This document shows positions 19,168-27,823 of a stretch of DNA of 64,000 nt, piece by piece (position 1 is the stretch's first letter; each line of letters begins with the position of its first letter). A program made the position numbers and the translations under genes. The DNA is from GWE2-42-39 sp963668595 (GTDB lineage Bacteria > Bacteroidota > Bacteroidia > Bacteroidales > Prolixibacteraceae): the NCBI GenBank assembly GCA_963668595.1, contig OY764876.1, forward strand, positions 3,782,001 through 3,846,000. Reading direction: 5' to 3'. The notes under the pieces were generated by a model, which made no database searches, was not told the origin of the DNA, and was given only the letters and a program-made list of their open reading frames with translations.

Positions 19168-19203
19168 CAGGGCATATGCGATTTTATTCGGCAATATACC
19201 CTG
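19168..19203 (-). promoter_or_regulatory. Interrupted palindrome upstream of the lyase run
   Basis: CAGGGCATAT (19168-19177) and ATATACCCTG (19194-19203) are inverted repeats with one T/G position and a 16-base spacer. The element lies between the susCD-block terminator and the first lyase gene, with no gene of its own. It could be a regulator site or an RNA hairpin in the lyase leader; the function is inferred only from position. Confidence 0.4.
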
Positions 19204-19237
19204 AAGATTTAGTTTAGATAGTTAAGGTTCTTTTTGT

Positions 19238-19271
19238 AAAAGAACCCCGCCAACAAAGGCTGGCAGGGTCT
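19238..19271 (-). terminator. Terminator after the susCD lipoprotein block
   Basis: Read on the minus strand, GACCCTGCCA pairs with TGGCGGGGTTC with one bulged base, followed by TTTT. It lies just after the DUF4466 gene and before the lyase genes. It probably reduces, rather than abolishes, read-through into the lyases. Confidence 0.65.
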
Positions 19272-19285
19272 CTTTATCCGAGAAA

Positions 19286-20269
19286 CTATTTCATTCGGTA
19301 ACGTTTAATACTCAAGGTCATTTCCTTTTTTGTATTGTCCACTTTGTTCACAAAAATGTATGCACGGTATTTACCATCTTGTGTTTCTACCCATAAACCT
19401 GATTCTGTCTTCATGTTTATGGCGTAATTTGTTGAATTGCTAAAATCAATTTGTTGGAAATCGACATCGTCGATAAAAATACCATACTGCAAACGGGCAA
19501 GTTGCTGGTCGCGCAAAGCCCATGCTTTGATTGATTTGGTGCTGTTGCTCAATCCTGAAGGCAACGTAACATCGGGTAAGTATTCGGTATTGGTTGGCGA
19601 AACCAGTGCGTGAGCAAAAGTAATACCGGTGATTGCCCGATACAGGTAAACGAGATCAATGTTCGAAGCATTAGCGGTGGCTCCGGCTGCATCGTACACT
19701 GCCATGTCGGCAATTGAAATGTAACAATTGGCGTCATCTTTAGCTACCAGATCCAGTTTCATATCCATTTGTGCAATGGTGTATGGGCCCATTTCGTACG
19801 ATACTGTTTCTCCATTACTGGCTTTGGCTGTGAAAGTAAAACTTACTGTTTTGCCTTTTGCTTCTTCCGGAATGACATAATAGTAACGCAAGGTTGCAGC
19901 ACAGGTGTCAACGCTGAAAGTAACTTCAGTTTTTGTTCCGTTGGTTACTGACGGTTCACCGATTTTTACACCTGTATCTTGTCCTGATCCATTGGTGTAG
20001 TACGAATTATTTTCGAGGTAAGTACCGCTTGCTCCTGCAATGTTTGCTTCTACTTTGGCTGAAACAAGTTTCCCTTCATTCGGAAGGATTGCCATTGCGT
20101 AGGCAAATTCAATATTTAATCCGGCAATATTGGGGCCTAGCGTTCTTTTGATGCAGTCGTTTTGCAGGCCCGATTCGGCAACGGGCAAGCTGTAATCATC
20201 GTCCTGACAGGCCGATATGAAAATTGCCAGGAGTAAAACGAGTGTTAAACTATAATATTTACGTAGCAT
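19286..20269 (-). CDS. DUF4466-like surface lipoprotein
   Basis: This 327-residue protein has a lipoprotein signal (VLLLAIFISAC; mature Cys21) followed by the acidic stretch QDDDYSLP, which suits export to the cell surface in Bacteroidota. Two beta-rich halves follow; the pattern (SGLQNDCIKRTLGPNIAGLNIEFAYAM split around GLNIEFAYAMAI, then RYYYVIPEEAKGKTVSFTFTA split around KGKTVSFTFTAKA) resembles DUF4466 proteins of polysaccharide loci. It occupies the SusE/SusF position after susD, so it is probably a surface glycan-binding protein. It follows the previous lipoprotein gene by 12 bases and is the last gene before the terminator. Binding function is inferred from position. Confidence 0.7.
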   Translation of the reverse strand: MLRKYYSLTLVLLLAIFISACQDDDYSLPVAESGLQNDCIKRTLGPNIAGLNIEFAYAMAILPNEGKLVSAKVEANIAGASGTYLENNSYYTNGSGQDTGVKIGEPSVTNGTKTEVTFSVDTCAATLRYYYVIPEEAKGKTVSFTFTAKASNGETVSYEMGPYTIAQMDMKLDLVAKDDANCYISIADMAVYDAAGATANASNIDLVYLYRAITGITFAHALVSPTNTEYLPDVTLPSGLSNSTKSIKAWALRDQQLARLQYGIFIDDVDFQQIDFSNSTNYAINMKTESGLWVETQDGKYRAYIFVNKVDNTKKEMTLSIKRYRMK

Positions 20270-20281
20270 TTTTTATTCAAT

Positions 20282-20794
20282 TTAAGGTTTTTGTTGAACG
20301 GTAACGAACACAGTGTAGGCTTTCTTTACCTTGCGGTTTCCCGAAATAACGGTCCATTGTTTTGGATTGGCCAGATCGGAAAAATCGACGAAACTGGTAA
20401 TCTTCGGATCGAGTTTGGCATCGGTTACAAGACTAAACTGAGGCCATAGGTTTTTCAGGTCGGTTCCGTAGAACACCTCTACATTGATGGTTTGTGCAGT
20501 GGTGTCGATTACCGCACTTTTTGTTCGCACTGTTTGGAAGTCAACGCCAAGGAGTTCGAAATTGCTCACGTAACATTCACCGCGGGAGGTGATCAACAGA
20601 CCATCTTCATCAATCGGGAAATCGGTACAACGAACCCATGAAACGATAGCCAGAATAATTACTGATAATATGATAAAACTTTTCTTCGCTTTGCGCAAAT
20701 TTCTTCCGTTCGGCAGAGCTTCAGGCAAGTTTGAGCTTTGCTTTCTCTTAATCGAAATTTTCATTGTTCTGTCTTTTAGATATTTCTTATTCAT
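20282..20794 (-). CDS. Small PUL lipoprotein, DUF5018-like
   Basis: This 170-residue protein has a long basic N-terminus, a hydrophobic segment (FIILSVIILAIVSWVRC) ending in a possible lipobox Cys, and one beta-rich domain. The domain ends NPKQWTVISGNRKVKKAYTV, a pattern seen in DUF5018-like and PKD-like lipoproteins of Bacteroidota polysaccharide loci. I chose the ATG at 20794 because it overlaps the susD stop as TAATG, a typical coupling arrangement; an ATG at 20803 and one at 20764 are alternatives. It sits between susD and the DUF4466 gene, so it is probably a surface glycan-binding accessory. Confidence 0.65.
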   Translation of the reverse strand: MNKKYLKDRTMKISIKRKQSSNLPEALPNGRNLRKAKKSFIILSVIILAIVSWVRCTDFPIDEDGLLITSRGECYVSNFELLGVDFQTVRTKSAVIDTTAQTINVEVFYGTDLKNLWPQFSLVTDAKLDPKITSFVDFSDLANPKQWTVISGNRKVKKAYTVFVTVQQKP

Positions 20795-22644
20795 TATAAC
20801 CATGGAGTATTTTGCGTTAGGTTCGGGTTACGGTCGCGTTCTCCCGGAGGAATACGGAAAATATAGCATTGTTGGTAGCTTAATTCCGATGTATTCTGGA
20901 AGTAGCGTGTTTGTTGGGCTCCGTGTGAGTCAATTCTCCAAACTCCATCGCCGTAAGGCGGACACCAAACACGTTCGATTGCTCTCCAGCGACGAAGGTC
21001 GAATGAGCGTTGTCCTTCTCCTAGAAGCTCAATAATTCGTTCTTGTTCGATTGCAGCAAAGAAGGATGCTTTGTCAGTAGTTTTTTCGGCAGCCAATGGT
21101 GGCAGATTACCGCGATGTCGAATGCGGTTAACCAATTCTATTGCATCGGATTGAGGTCCGTATGCTTCGTTGCTTGCTTCGGCATACATCAGGAAAACAT
21201 CAGCCAAACGCATTACAGGCCAGTTATAATCACCGTCGCTACGTCCTTGACCTGCATAGTTGCGGAGGAATTTGCGGAAAACATAGCCTGAGTTACATCC
21301 GTCGGTGTTGTACGAAGTGTATTTCACGCCATCAATTGTAACGGCAGCATTCCATGTTTTGTAAATAAATGGACACCATCCGGTTTCTTTCAATGAGATC
21401 ATTCCAACACTTTTCTCGTAATCCCACTGAATGGATGATTTCATGCGATAATCGCGATTCAGATAGCTTTGTGGGTTTACCGCCGAGTTCAGTTTGGTAC
21501 GTGCTCCCGATGTAGAAGGATTGGTCGGAATGAGTGGCGCTGCAAAGTCGCCGGTAACAGTTGACTGGTAGCGGTCTGCAATCTCGTAACGAGGATGCAT
21601 CCAGCACTGTGAGCCTTCGTGCGAACGTCCCGATAAATCGCGCATCAGTTCTTCTCCCTGTCCTGTTCCTGTACCTCCGTGAGTGAATACCATAATCATT
21701 TCACCATCAGCGTTAGGGTTTCCTGTTGAAGGAATAAACAAGTAATAGTAGTTTGGAAGCACATCGGCTTGTCCTAGTGTTCCCCATTCTCCGGGCTCTC
21801 CGTTGCGGAACAGATTTAACCCATAATCGTTGATGACACTTTTGAAATCAGCAGCTGCATTTTTGTAGGAAGCATCAGCATCTCCTGCATTCGGAGTGAA
21901 ACCTTCCAGTTCAGGCCATCCAAATTTGTTCCAGCAAGCCCAGTATAATTGAAGCTTTCCGCGGAAGGCCAATGCTGCGGGTTTGGCTGCACGGCCGATT
22001 TGTGATGCTTTTGCTGGTAATTTTTCAAATGCATAAGTAAAATCGGCCATGATGGAGTCTTTCACCTGAGCAATTGGCGTACGGCTTAAATTTTCAACTT
22101 CTGAATTGTCGTAAATAACGTTCCCAATGTATGGCACATCGCCCCACATCGAAATCAAACGAAAATAGACCATTCCACGGAGTAAACGAGCTTCACCAAT
22201 CACTGCTTCCAGTCCAGGGCGAGACGCTTCACTTGCGGTTGGAAGCATTTTCTCCACGTTCTCGATAACATAGTTCGCACGGTTTACGCCGCCGTATAAG
22301 TAGCGGAAGTATTTATCGAATCCTGATCCGTATCCGGAAGGGTTGTAGTTTCCTCCGTTGTAGGCATCGCCTTTCTGTAAGTTTCCATTGGTGGTACTTG
22401 TTCCACGAACCCGAATATATTCGCCCTGCCCGTCGAAATAATAATCGCGGTCGAATAGCGGTCTTATCGAAGAATAAGCGCCTTGCAGTGCATACGTTGC
22501 ATCTGCTTCGGTTTGCCAAAAGGCTGATGCTCCTAAGTCAACGGTTGGTTGTTGTTCTAAAAGGTCTTTGGTGCAGGCTACCATCAAAAGACTAAAGCCA
22601 GCCAAGACAGATACTATTAATAATTTTGAATTTATTTTTTTCAT
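20794..22644 (-). CDS. SusD/RagB-family outer-membrane lipoprotein
   Basis: This 616-residue surface lipoprotein captures glycan at the mouth of its SusC partner. The signal ends LLMVAC and is followed by TKDLLEQQPTVDLGASAFW, the usual SusD start. TPR-like helices follow (GGVNRANYVIENVEKMLP, GEARLLRGMVYFRLI), and the C-terminus has the family pattern ADVFLMYAEASNEAYGP, IRHRGNLPPL and QERIIELLGEGQRSFDLRRW. It lies 12 bases after susC, the invariant order. The bound polymer is unknown, but the linked lyases suggest a uronic acid-rich glycan. Confidence 0.96.
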   Translation of the reverse strand: MKKINSKLLIVSVLAGFSLLMVACTKDLLEQQPTVDLGASAFWQTEADATYALQGAYSSIRPLFDRDYYFDGQGEYIRVRGTSTTNGNLQKGDAYNGGNYNPSGYGSGFDKYFRYLYGGVNRANYVIENVEKMLPTASEASRPGLEAVIGEARLLRGMVYFRLISMWGDVPYIGNVIYDNSEVENLSRTPIAQVKDSIMADFTYAFEKLPAKASQIGRAAKPAALAFRGKLQLYWACWNKFGWPELEGFTPNAGDADASYKNAAADFKSVINDYGLNLFRNGEPGEWGTLGQADVLPNYYYLFIPSTGNPNADGEMIMVFTHGGTGTGQGEELMRDLSGRSHEGSQCWMHPRYEIADRYQSTVTGDFAAPLIPTNPSTSGARTKLNSAVNPQSYLNRDYRMKSSIQWDYEKSVGMISLKETGWCPFIYKTWNAAVTIDGVKYTSYNTDGCNSGYVFRKFLRNYAGQGRSDGDYNWPVMRLADVFLMYAEASNEAYGPQSDAIELVNRIRHRGNLPPLAAEKTTDKASFFAAIEQERIIELLGEGQRSFDLRRWRAIERVWCPPYGDGVWRIDSHGAQQTRYFQNTSELSYQQCYIFRIPPGERDRNPNLTQNTPWL

Positions 22645-22656
22645 AGTTCCTAGATT

Positions 22657-25600
22657 TTATATGCCGATGTTAATACCAAGGGAGAATGATTTATTAAGTG
22701 GGTATGCATCGCTTGCATTTCCTGCTTTTTCCGGGTCGAGTCCGCGAAATTTGGTAATGGTGAATAAATTTTCGGCTGATCCGTAAATGCGCACATTGTC
22801 AATTCCAATCCGTTGCAGAAGATTCTTCGGAAGTGTGTATCCCAACTGGATATTTTTGAAACGGAGGTAACTGAGGTCGTCGAGCCAGAATGAGGTTTCG
22901 GCGCGGTTGTTTCCGCTTCCTCCCAATCGTGGCCATTCACCGTCACGGTTTTCAACCGACCATGGATTTTCCCAGTGATTCCAGGTTGAGGCATAACGCT
23001 GTGTACCAAAATTAGTGTTGTTATAGATGTTAAGCCAATAGGTTTTACGTCCGGCGGCACCTTGTAATAAGACTGATAAATCAAAATTTTTCCAACTAAC
23101 ATTGGCGTTTAATGCAAAGTTGGTGGTTGGTCGGTCGCGTTGAGTATGAGGATAAGCTTTTAAGTCGTTTCCGTCAATTTTTCCATCGCCATTCAAGTCT
23201 TTGCGAAGAATGTCGCCCGGCGAAGCACTTTGTGGTGTGGCATTGTAAACATCTTCCCAGGTTTGTGCAATACCAGTTGCTTCATAAGTGTAGAGGAAAT
23301 GATAAGGCATATTCAGGAAAACCCAGCCCCTGCCAAGGAATTCGTTCCATTTTTCGAGTACTGTTGTGTTATATGAGGCATTTAGGTTAACCATGTAATT
23401 GAAATCGCCGCGTTTTTCGTGCCAGGTGATATTTGCTTCAATACCACGGTTACGTAAATCTCCAATATTCTTACGAGGAGCGTCGTATGCACCGGTCAGT
23501 AATATTGACATTTCTGATGGGCGATTCATGCCTGTCGTCAATCGATCGTAGTAATCAAGTTCTGTGTTCAATCGATTGTCCAAAAAGCTCAAATCTAAAC
23601 CTATATTTAAGATTTTAGTAGTTTCCCATGACAAATCCTGATTGACCATTTTTTTATTGACGAAACCTTTCACAATACCTCCTGCAATCATATAGTTGCT
23701 GGCGTTCAGTGTTTCTTGTTGCTCATAGTTGCCTACACCGCTATTATTTCCTAATCCTCCGTACGATAAGCGAAATTTTCCCGATGAAATCCATGACGGA
23801 AGTATGTTTTGTACAAATTCTTCTTCAGTAAAACGCCAGCCAATTGCAGCTGAAGGGAAGAAGCCAAACTGATGTCCTGGAAGGAATTTTGAAGAACCAT
23901 CGTAACGGAAGTTTGCCTCAAATAAGTATTTGTCGAATCCTGTGTAGTTTAAACGCCCGATATATGAACGAAGGCCTTCTGTATCGGAATTACCCCCGGT
24001 TGACTGAATGTCGGTGAGTGCTGCGTCGATTTCATGCAAAGTTGGGTGTAACCGGTCGTTTCTGGAACTCATCTGATAGCGGTCGTACCAAAATTCTTCG
24101 CTGTATGCAAACATGGCATTGAAAATATGATTATTCCCAAAGTTGAAATCGTAGTTTAATCGTCCGTTCAGCTGTGTTTTATAACCGGTGTTGGTGTAAT
24201 TCGCAATCCCTGCATTGTCGCCAACATATACGCGCGAACCGAATGCCATGGTTTGAAAGTTGTACGACCGGTTCGGTGTTGGAGCGTTGTAGCGGAACTG
24301 GTTGTAATAGTTCAATGCGTAATCAACACGGGCGGTGAATCCTTTAAACGGGCTCCAGTCCCAGTATGCACTAACATTTGCTTCCTGTCGGTTTTGATGG
24401 TTAAGACTGTTGATATATAAAGTATATGGATTGTAAGCCTGAGGGTCTTCATTATAAGCCATAACTCCGCCGAAATATCCAGTCGCAGGATCGTAGGGAG
24501 TGATCCCTGCAATGGCATATTGCATGTCAAATCCTGCAGTGTTTGATGAATTATCATCGGTAAAGCCGTCTTCGAGAGCATAAGTGTATTTTGACCAGTT
24601 GCCTGAGAATTTGGCTCCAACATTCATGTTTGTGCGTACTTTGTAGTCGTAGTTAAAACGTGCATTGTAGCGCGAATAATCGTTGTTGATTTGCAGACCT
24701 TTTTCGTCAAGTATTCCTACTGAAATGAAAAAGTTTGATTTTTCAGTCCCTCCTGATGCCGACACGTTGTGGTTTTGAACTCTTCCTGTTCGCATAATAA
24801 TATCCCACCAATCGGTATTTGGATAGGCTAATGGATCAATCATTCCGAGCGCCATCCATTGGTCGATGGTTCCGTTTTTAAACATGAAATTTGACGGCAG
24901 TGTATTAACCGCGGCAGCTTGTTGATGCAAGGTAAGTGCACGGGGATAATCGGCCATGAATTCGTACGCTTTTGTTGGTTCTTCAATGGCATACGAACTC
25001 GAAATATTGATTCTGGTTTTTGATTGTCCTTTTCCCGAACGTGTAGTAATCAGAATAACGCCGTTTGCTGCACGCGAACCATAAACTGCTGATGATGCAG
25101 CATCTTTCAATACCGAAATACTTTCAATGTCGTGCATATTCAGTCGGTTAATGTCCACATCGGGCATGCCGTCAACTACTACCAGCGGCTTCGAGTTGTT
25201 TACCGTTCCCAATCCACGAATCAGGATAGAAACATCGTTTTTCCCGGCCATCCCGCTGTTTTGGCTAATTGCCAATCCGGGAACCAATCCTTGCATTCCC
25301 GAAGAGAGATTTGTTAAAGCGCGACTGGTTATTTTTTCATCCACTTTTACTGCCGAAACAGCTCCGGTGAGGTTGGCTTTTTTCTGCGTTCCATAACCAA
25401 TGGCTACAACCTCTTCAATCCCAATGGTCTCTTCTTCAAGTACGACGTTGATTACATCTTTGCCAGTCACCGATACTTCCTGACTACGCATTCCGACGAA
25501 AGAACAAATAAGGATCGCATCACCGGGGATATTTGTCAGTACATAATTTCCATCGAAATCGGTGATGGTTCCATTATTGCTTCCTTTTAAAACCACTGTT

Positions 25601-26034
25601 GCTCCCGGTATCGGGTCTCCTGTCGAGCTGGTAATTTTACCTTTTATCGTCCGTTGCTGGCTACTTGGTATTTGTGTAATTACCACGTTTTTACCAACAA
25701 ATTCGAAATCGTAACCACTCGAGTCGAGAATCTGGTGCAAGATGGATTCGACAGATGAATTTTTTACTGATAAGCTAATTTTCCGGTGGTCTTTAAGTAA
25801 TTCACTTGGAACCAGAAAACCAATATTTAACTGGGTTTCCAATTCTTCAAAAATTTCAGTTAAACTGGCATTGTCGAAATTTAAAGTTAGTTTACCTGAT
25901 TGAGATCTAGCAGTATTGGCATTTGCTACAAACACCGATACTAAAATCAGAAAAATCATTAAGCGCATCATGAGACACAATTTTTTCAAGTAATAATCCC
26001 GACCTCTCGGGACGAATACAGATTTTTTTTTCAT
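22657..26034 (-). CDS. SusC/RagA-family TonB-dependent transporter with STN domain
   Basis: This 1,125-residue outer-membrane transporter imports oligosaccharides using TonB energy. After a signal region come an STN domain (about residues 48-115: LTEIFEELETQLNIGFLVP, VESILHQILDSSGYDFEFV), a carboxypeptidase D-like regulatory domain (TIKGKITSSTGDPIPGATV), the RagA signature region IEEVVAIGYGTQKKANLTG, a plug (VVDGMPDVDINRL, SSAVYGSRAANGVILITT) and a 22-strand-type barrel. The STN domain normally touches the periplasmic part of a FecR anti-sigma factor, so this transporter is built to signal its ligand to the ECF sigma factor two genes upstream. That FecR gene is interrupted here. It starts 87 bases after the fecR stop, behind two tandem hairpins. 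Confidence 0.96.
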   Translation of the reverse strand: MKKKSVFVPRGRDYYLKKLCLMMRLMIFLILVSVFVANANTARSQSGKLTLNFDNASLTEIFEELETQLNIGFLVPSELLKDHRKISLSVKNSSVESILHQILDSSGYDFEFVGKNVVITQIPSSQQRTIKGKITSSTGDPIPGATVVLKGSNNGTITDFDGNYVLTNIPGDAILICSFVGMRSQEVSVTGKDVINVVLEEETIGIEEVVAIGYGTQKKANLTGAVSAVKVDEKITSRALTNLSSGMQGLVPGLAISQNSGMAGKNDVSILIRGLGTVNNSKPLVVVDGMPDVDINRLNMHDIESISVLKDAASSAVYGSRAANGVILITTRSGKGQSKTRINISSSYAIEEPTKAYEFMADYPRALTLHQQAAAVNTLPSNFMFKNGTIDQWMALGMIDPLAYPNTDWWDIIMRTGRVQNHNVSASGGTEKSNFFISVGILDEKGLQINNDYSRYNARFNYDYKVRTNMNVGAKFSGNWSKYTYALEDGFTDDNSSNTAGFDMQYAIAGITPYDPATGYFGGVMAYNEDPQAYNPYTLYINSLNHQNRQEANVSAYWDWSPFKGFTARVDYALNYYNQFRYNAPTPNRSYNFQTMAFGSRVYVGDNAGIANYTNTGYKTQLNGRLNYDFNFGNNHIFNAMFAYSEEFWYDRYQMSSRNDRLHPTLHEIDAALTDIQSTGGNSDTEGLRSYIGRLNYTGFDKYLFEANFRYDGSSKFLPGHQFGFFPSAAIGWRFTEEEFVQNILPSWISSGKFRLSYGGLGNNSGVGNYEQQETLNASNYMIAGGIVKGFVNKKMVNQDLSWETTKILNIGLDLSFLDNRLNTELDYYDRLTTGMNRPSEMSILLTGAYDAPRKNIGDLRNRGIEANITWHEKRGDFNYMVNLNASYNTTVLEKWNEFLGRGWVFLNMPYHFLYTYEATGIAQTWEDVYNATPQSASPGDILRKDLNGDGKIDGNDLKAYPHTQRDRPTTNFALNANVSWKNFDLSVLLQGAAGRKTYWLNIYNNTNFGTQRYASTWNHWENPWSVENRDGEWPRLGGSGNNRAETSFWLDDLSYLRFKNIQLGYTLPKNLLQRIGIDNVRIYGSAENLFTITKFRGLDPEKAGNASDAYPLNKSFSLGINIGI

Positions 26035-26064
26035 AAGTTTGTGTAGTTTATATATTTAACTCTT

Positions 26065-26083
26065 AAGGGATTGGTAGTCCCTT
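26065..26083 (-). promoter_or_regulatory. Hairpin 1 upstream of susC
   Basis: AAGGGA (26065-26070) and TCCCTT (26078-26083) are perfect inverted repeats around the 7-base loop TTGGTAG on the plus strand (CTACCAA in the RNA). It lies about 31 bases before the susC start. The same loop occurs in the adjacent hairpin 2. Confidence 0.55.
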
Positions 26084-26089
26084 GAATCC

Positions 26090-26120
26090 AAACGGGTAAT
26101 ATTGGTAGTATTGCCCGTTT
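26090..26120 (-). promoter_or_regulatory. Hairpin 2 between fecR and susC
   Basis: AAACGGG (26090-26096) pairs with CCCGTTT (26114-26120), and inside it AATA pairs with TATT after one mismatch, around the loop TTGGTAG at 26102-26108. The loop is identical to that of hairpin 1. It starts 2 bases after the fecR stop codon. There is no T-run, so it is not a standard terminator; an attenuator, RNA-protection element or protein-binding site is possible. Confidence 0.55.
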
Positions 26121-26121
26121 T

Positions 26122-27138
26122 CTATTTCAGATAGATGGTATCCGGATCAGGAAACCGTTCAATACGTGACACTTGCATTGGTATTGATTTTTTCAGCATC
26201 GTAATCACATCGCCGATTGGTGTGTCGTGATGGAATGTTCCCGAAAAGCGATAATTGCTGCTTAGTCCGGGACGTTGGTAAATAAATTTCACCTGATAAA
26301 TCCGTTCGAGTTTGGTAGTGATCTCGCCCAGTGTTTCATCTCTGAAAATTATTTTGCCGTCCTTCCATGCCGTGTAGAGTTCGGTGTTTACATTTTTGAT
26401 GTTTACATTTTGCTTTGTTACATCCAGTTCAATCATTTGATTGGGTTGCAAAAAGTAGTGTTTCCCAGTGTTCGTAATAAATTCAACTTTCCCTTTTGCC
26501 AGAGTAGTTTGACAAACAGGAGATCCTTTTTCTGCTGAAACATTAAATTCGGTTCCCAGTACTTTGATGGTTGCATTTTCGGTATTTACCAGGAAAGGAT
26601 GTTTTTCATCGCTGGTAACTTCAAAATAGGCTTCTCCTTCGAGCGAAACAACGCGGTTTTGTTCCGAAAAATCATCGTTGTAACGAATTTTCGATCCTTA
26701 TCGGAGGTAAACCAGTGTATTGTCAGGCAGAACAATTACCGAGTTTGCAACGTTGTCAGCCGTTACATCCAGCTTGCCAAACTGATTTACGGTTGCTGCC
26801 TGATAATAATAATGCGAAGTCCACCAACCCAGATTTAATACGACAAGAATGATTGCTGCATATTTAACGATATTTATCGCGAGCATTCTGGTATTCTGGG
26901 GGCGATTGGATTTGTTTGTGATTTTATCCCAGGTTGAATCGAAGCTGACGGAAGGTTTTCCTTCTTTCATTTGAGAAGTCCAAAGCCAAAGTCGTGAAAT
27001 GTCTTTCAGTTCTTTTTGGTTTTTCGCTTCCATGCTCCATTGATTCAATCTTCTGAGATCTTCATCATCAGCTTTTTGCTGAAAAAAACGCAGAATAATT
27101 TGATCAATCAGATTCATATAAATTTGGTTTGATGACAT
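26122..27138 (-). pseudogene. FecR-family anti-sigma factor interrupted by an in-frame stop
   Basis: This should be the inner-membrane anti-sigma regulator of the locus. One frame of 339 codons is open except for a TAA at 26698-26700. The first 146 codons encode a cytoplasmic sigma-binding region, a membrane helix (about 94-112: NIVKYAAIILVVLNLGWW) and the start of the periplasmic FecR domain (VIVLPDNTLVYLR). After the stop the frame continues with GSKIRYNDDF, LEGEAYFEVTSDEKHPFLV, TEFNVSAEKG and a complete DUF4974 domain (191 codons). The usual motif LPDGTxVxLxxGSKLxY spans the stop, so a sense codon, perhaps AAA, has become TAA. There is no frameshift. The truncated product would keep the sigma-binding part but lose the region that meets the SusC STN domain. 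A sequencing error or real inactivation are both possible. Confidence 0.85.
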
Positions 27139-27184
27139 AAAAACACCAAACAGGCATTGAACCCTACATGAAAGATGAAAAGAA

Positions 27185-27784
27185 TCAGAGTAGCGAAATT
27201 AATATGCTGCGAATCTGCTTGTTTGGACTTTTATTTTCTTTTGCTGAAAGATAATCGGCAAGTTCTTCGCGTAATGATTTTAATGCGCGGGTGATGTTTG
27301 CCTCTACGGCTTTTACTGAAATATTGAGTTTCGAAGCGATTTCTTTATTTGAAAGTTCGTCAAACCGGCTGAGCGAAAAAACTTCTTTACACTGCGGTGT
27401 CAGATGCGAAATGGCAATTTGTATTTTATCAAACAATTCCTGATAAAGCAGAATGTCTTCGCCGGTTTCATTTAATAAACGATAATTGATGGAGCTCAAT
27501 AGAAAGTCTTGTCCATCATCGTTTCTCTGATTTTTCTTTCGGTTTCGAAGCGAATTTAAACACTGATTTCGGATGATGATGAACAGATAGTTTTTTATTT
27601 CCTGCTCAGGTCTGGTGTATTTCCCGGTTTCCCACAATTTGATAAATGCCTCCTGCGCCATCCCTTTTGCATCTTCCTCGTGTCGAAGAAAATGTAAGGC
27701 AACCTCGTAAAAGAAATTGAAGAACCGGTTGTATATGGTTTCAAATTCGTTTTTGCCAGTAGTTTCCGGATAGTAGTCGTTCAT
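27185..27784 (-). CDS. ECF RNA polymerase sigma factor, PUL-linked
   Basis: This 199-residue sigma-70 family protein has region 2 (FETIYNRFFNFFYEVALHFL, DAKGMAQEAFIKLWE; NYLFIIIRNQCLNSLRNRKK at the end) and region 4 (HLTPQCKEVFSLSRF, LSNKEIASKLNISVKAVEAN). These are typical of the expanded Bacteroidota ECF group found beside FecR and SusC. It would direct RNA polymerase to the susC promoter when FecR is signalled. It lies 46 bases upstream of the fecR start and is transcribed in the same direction; a TAGATTTG element lies about 32 bases upstream. Confidence 0.95.
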   Translation of the reverse strand: MNDYYPETTGKNEFETIYNRFFNFFYEVALHFLRHEEDAKGMAQEAFIKLWETGKYTRPEQEIKNYLFIIIRNQCLNSLRNRKKNQRNDDGQDFLLSSINYRLLNETGEDILLYQELFDKIQIAISHLTPQCKEVFSLSRFDELSNKEIASKLNISVKAVEANITRALKSLREELADYLSAKENKSPNKQIRSILISLL

Positions 27785-27815
27785 TTACCTGAAGTAGGTC
27801 AAGTTTATTTTGAAA

Positions 27816-27823
27816 CAAATCTA
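27816..27823 (-). promoter_or_regulatory. Promoter -7 element for the ECF sigma gene
   Basis: On the minus strand this reads TAGATTTG, an exact match to TAnnTTTG, placed so that transcription would begin about 25 bases before the sigma gene start. No good -33 TTG is seen. The rest of 27785-28131 is AT-rich with no gene; a weak GGAG/CTCC hairpin followed by a T-run sits near 27903-27925. Confidence 0.45.

Noticed and set aside
26122..26451. Independent small gene for the second half of FecR
   Set aside because: Its apparent start is an internal TTG in the middle of the FecR domain; it is the continuation of the same gene.
26451..27138. Frameshift as the cause of the split FecR
   Set aside because: Both halves are in the same frame (start positions differ by a multiple of three) and the only interruption is one TAA.
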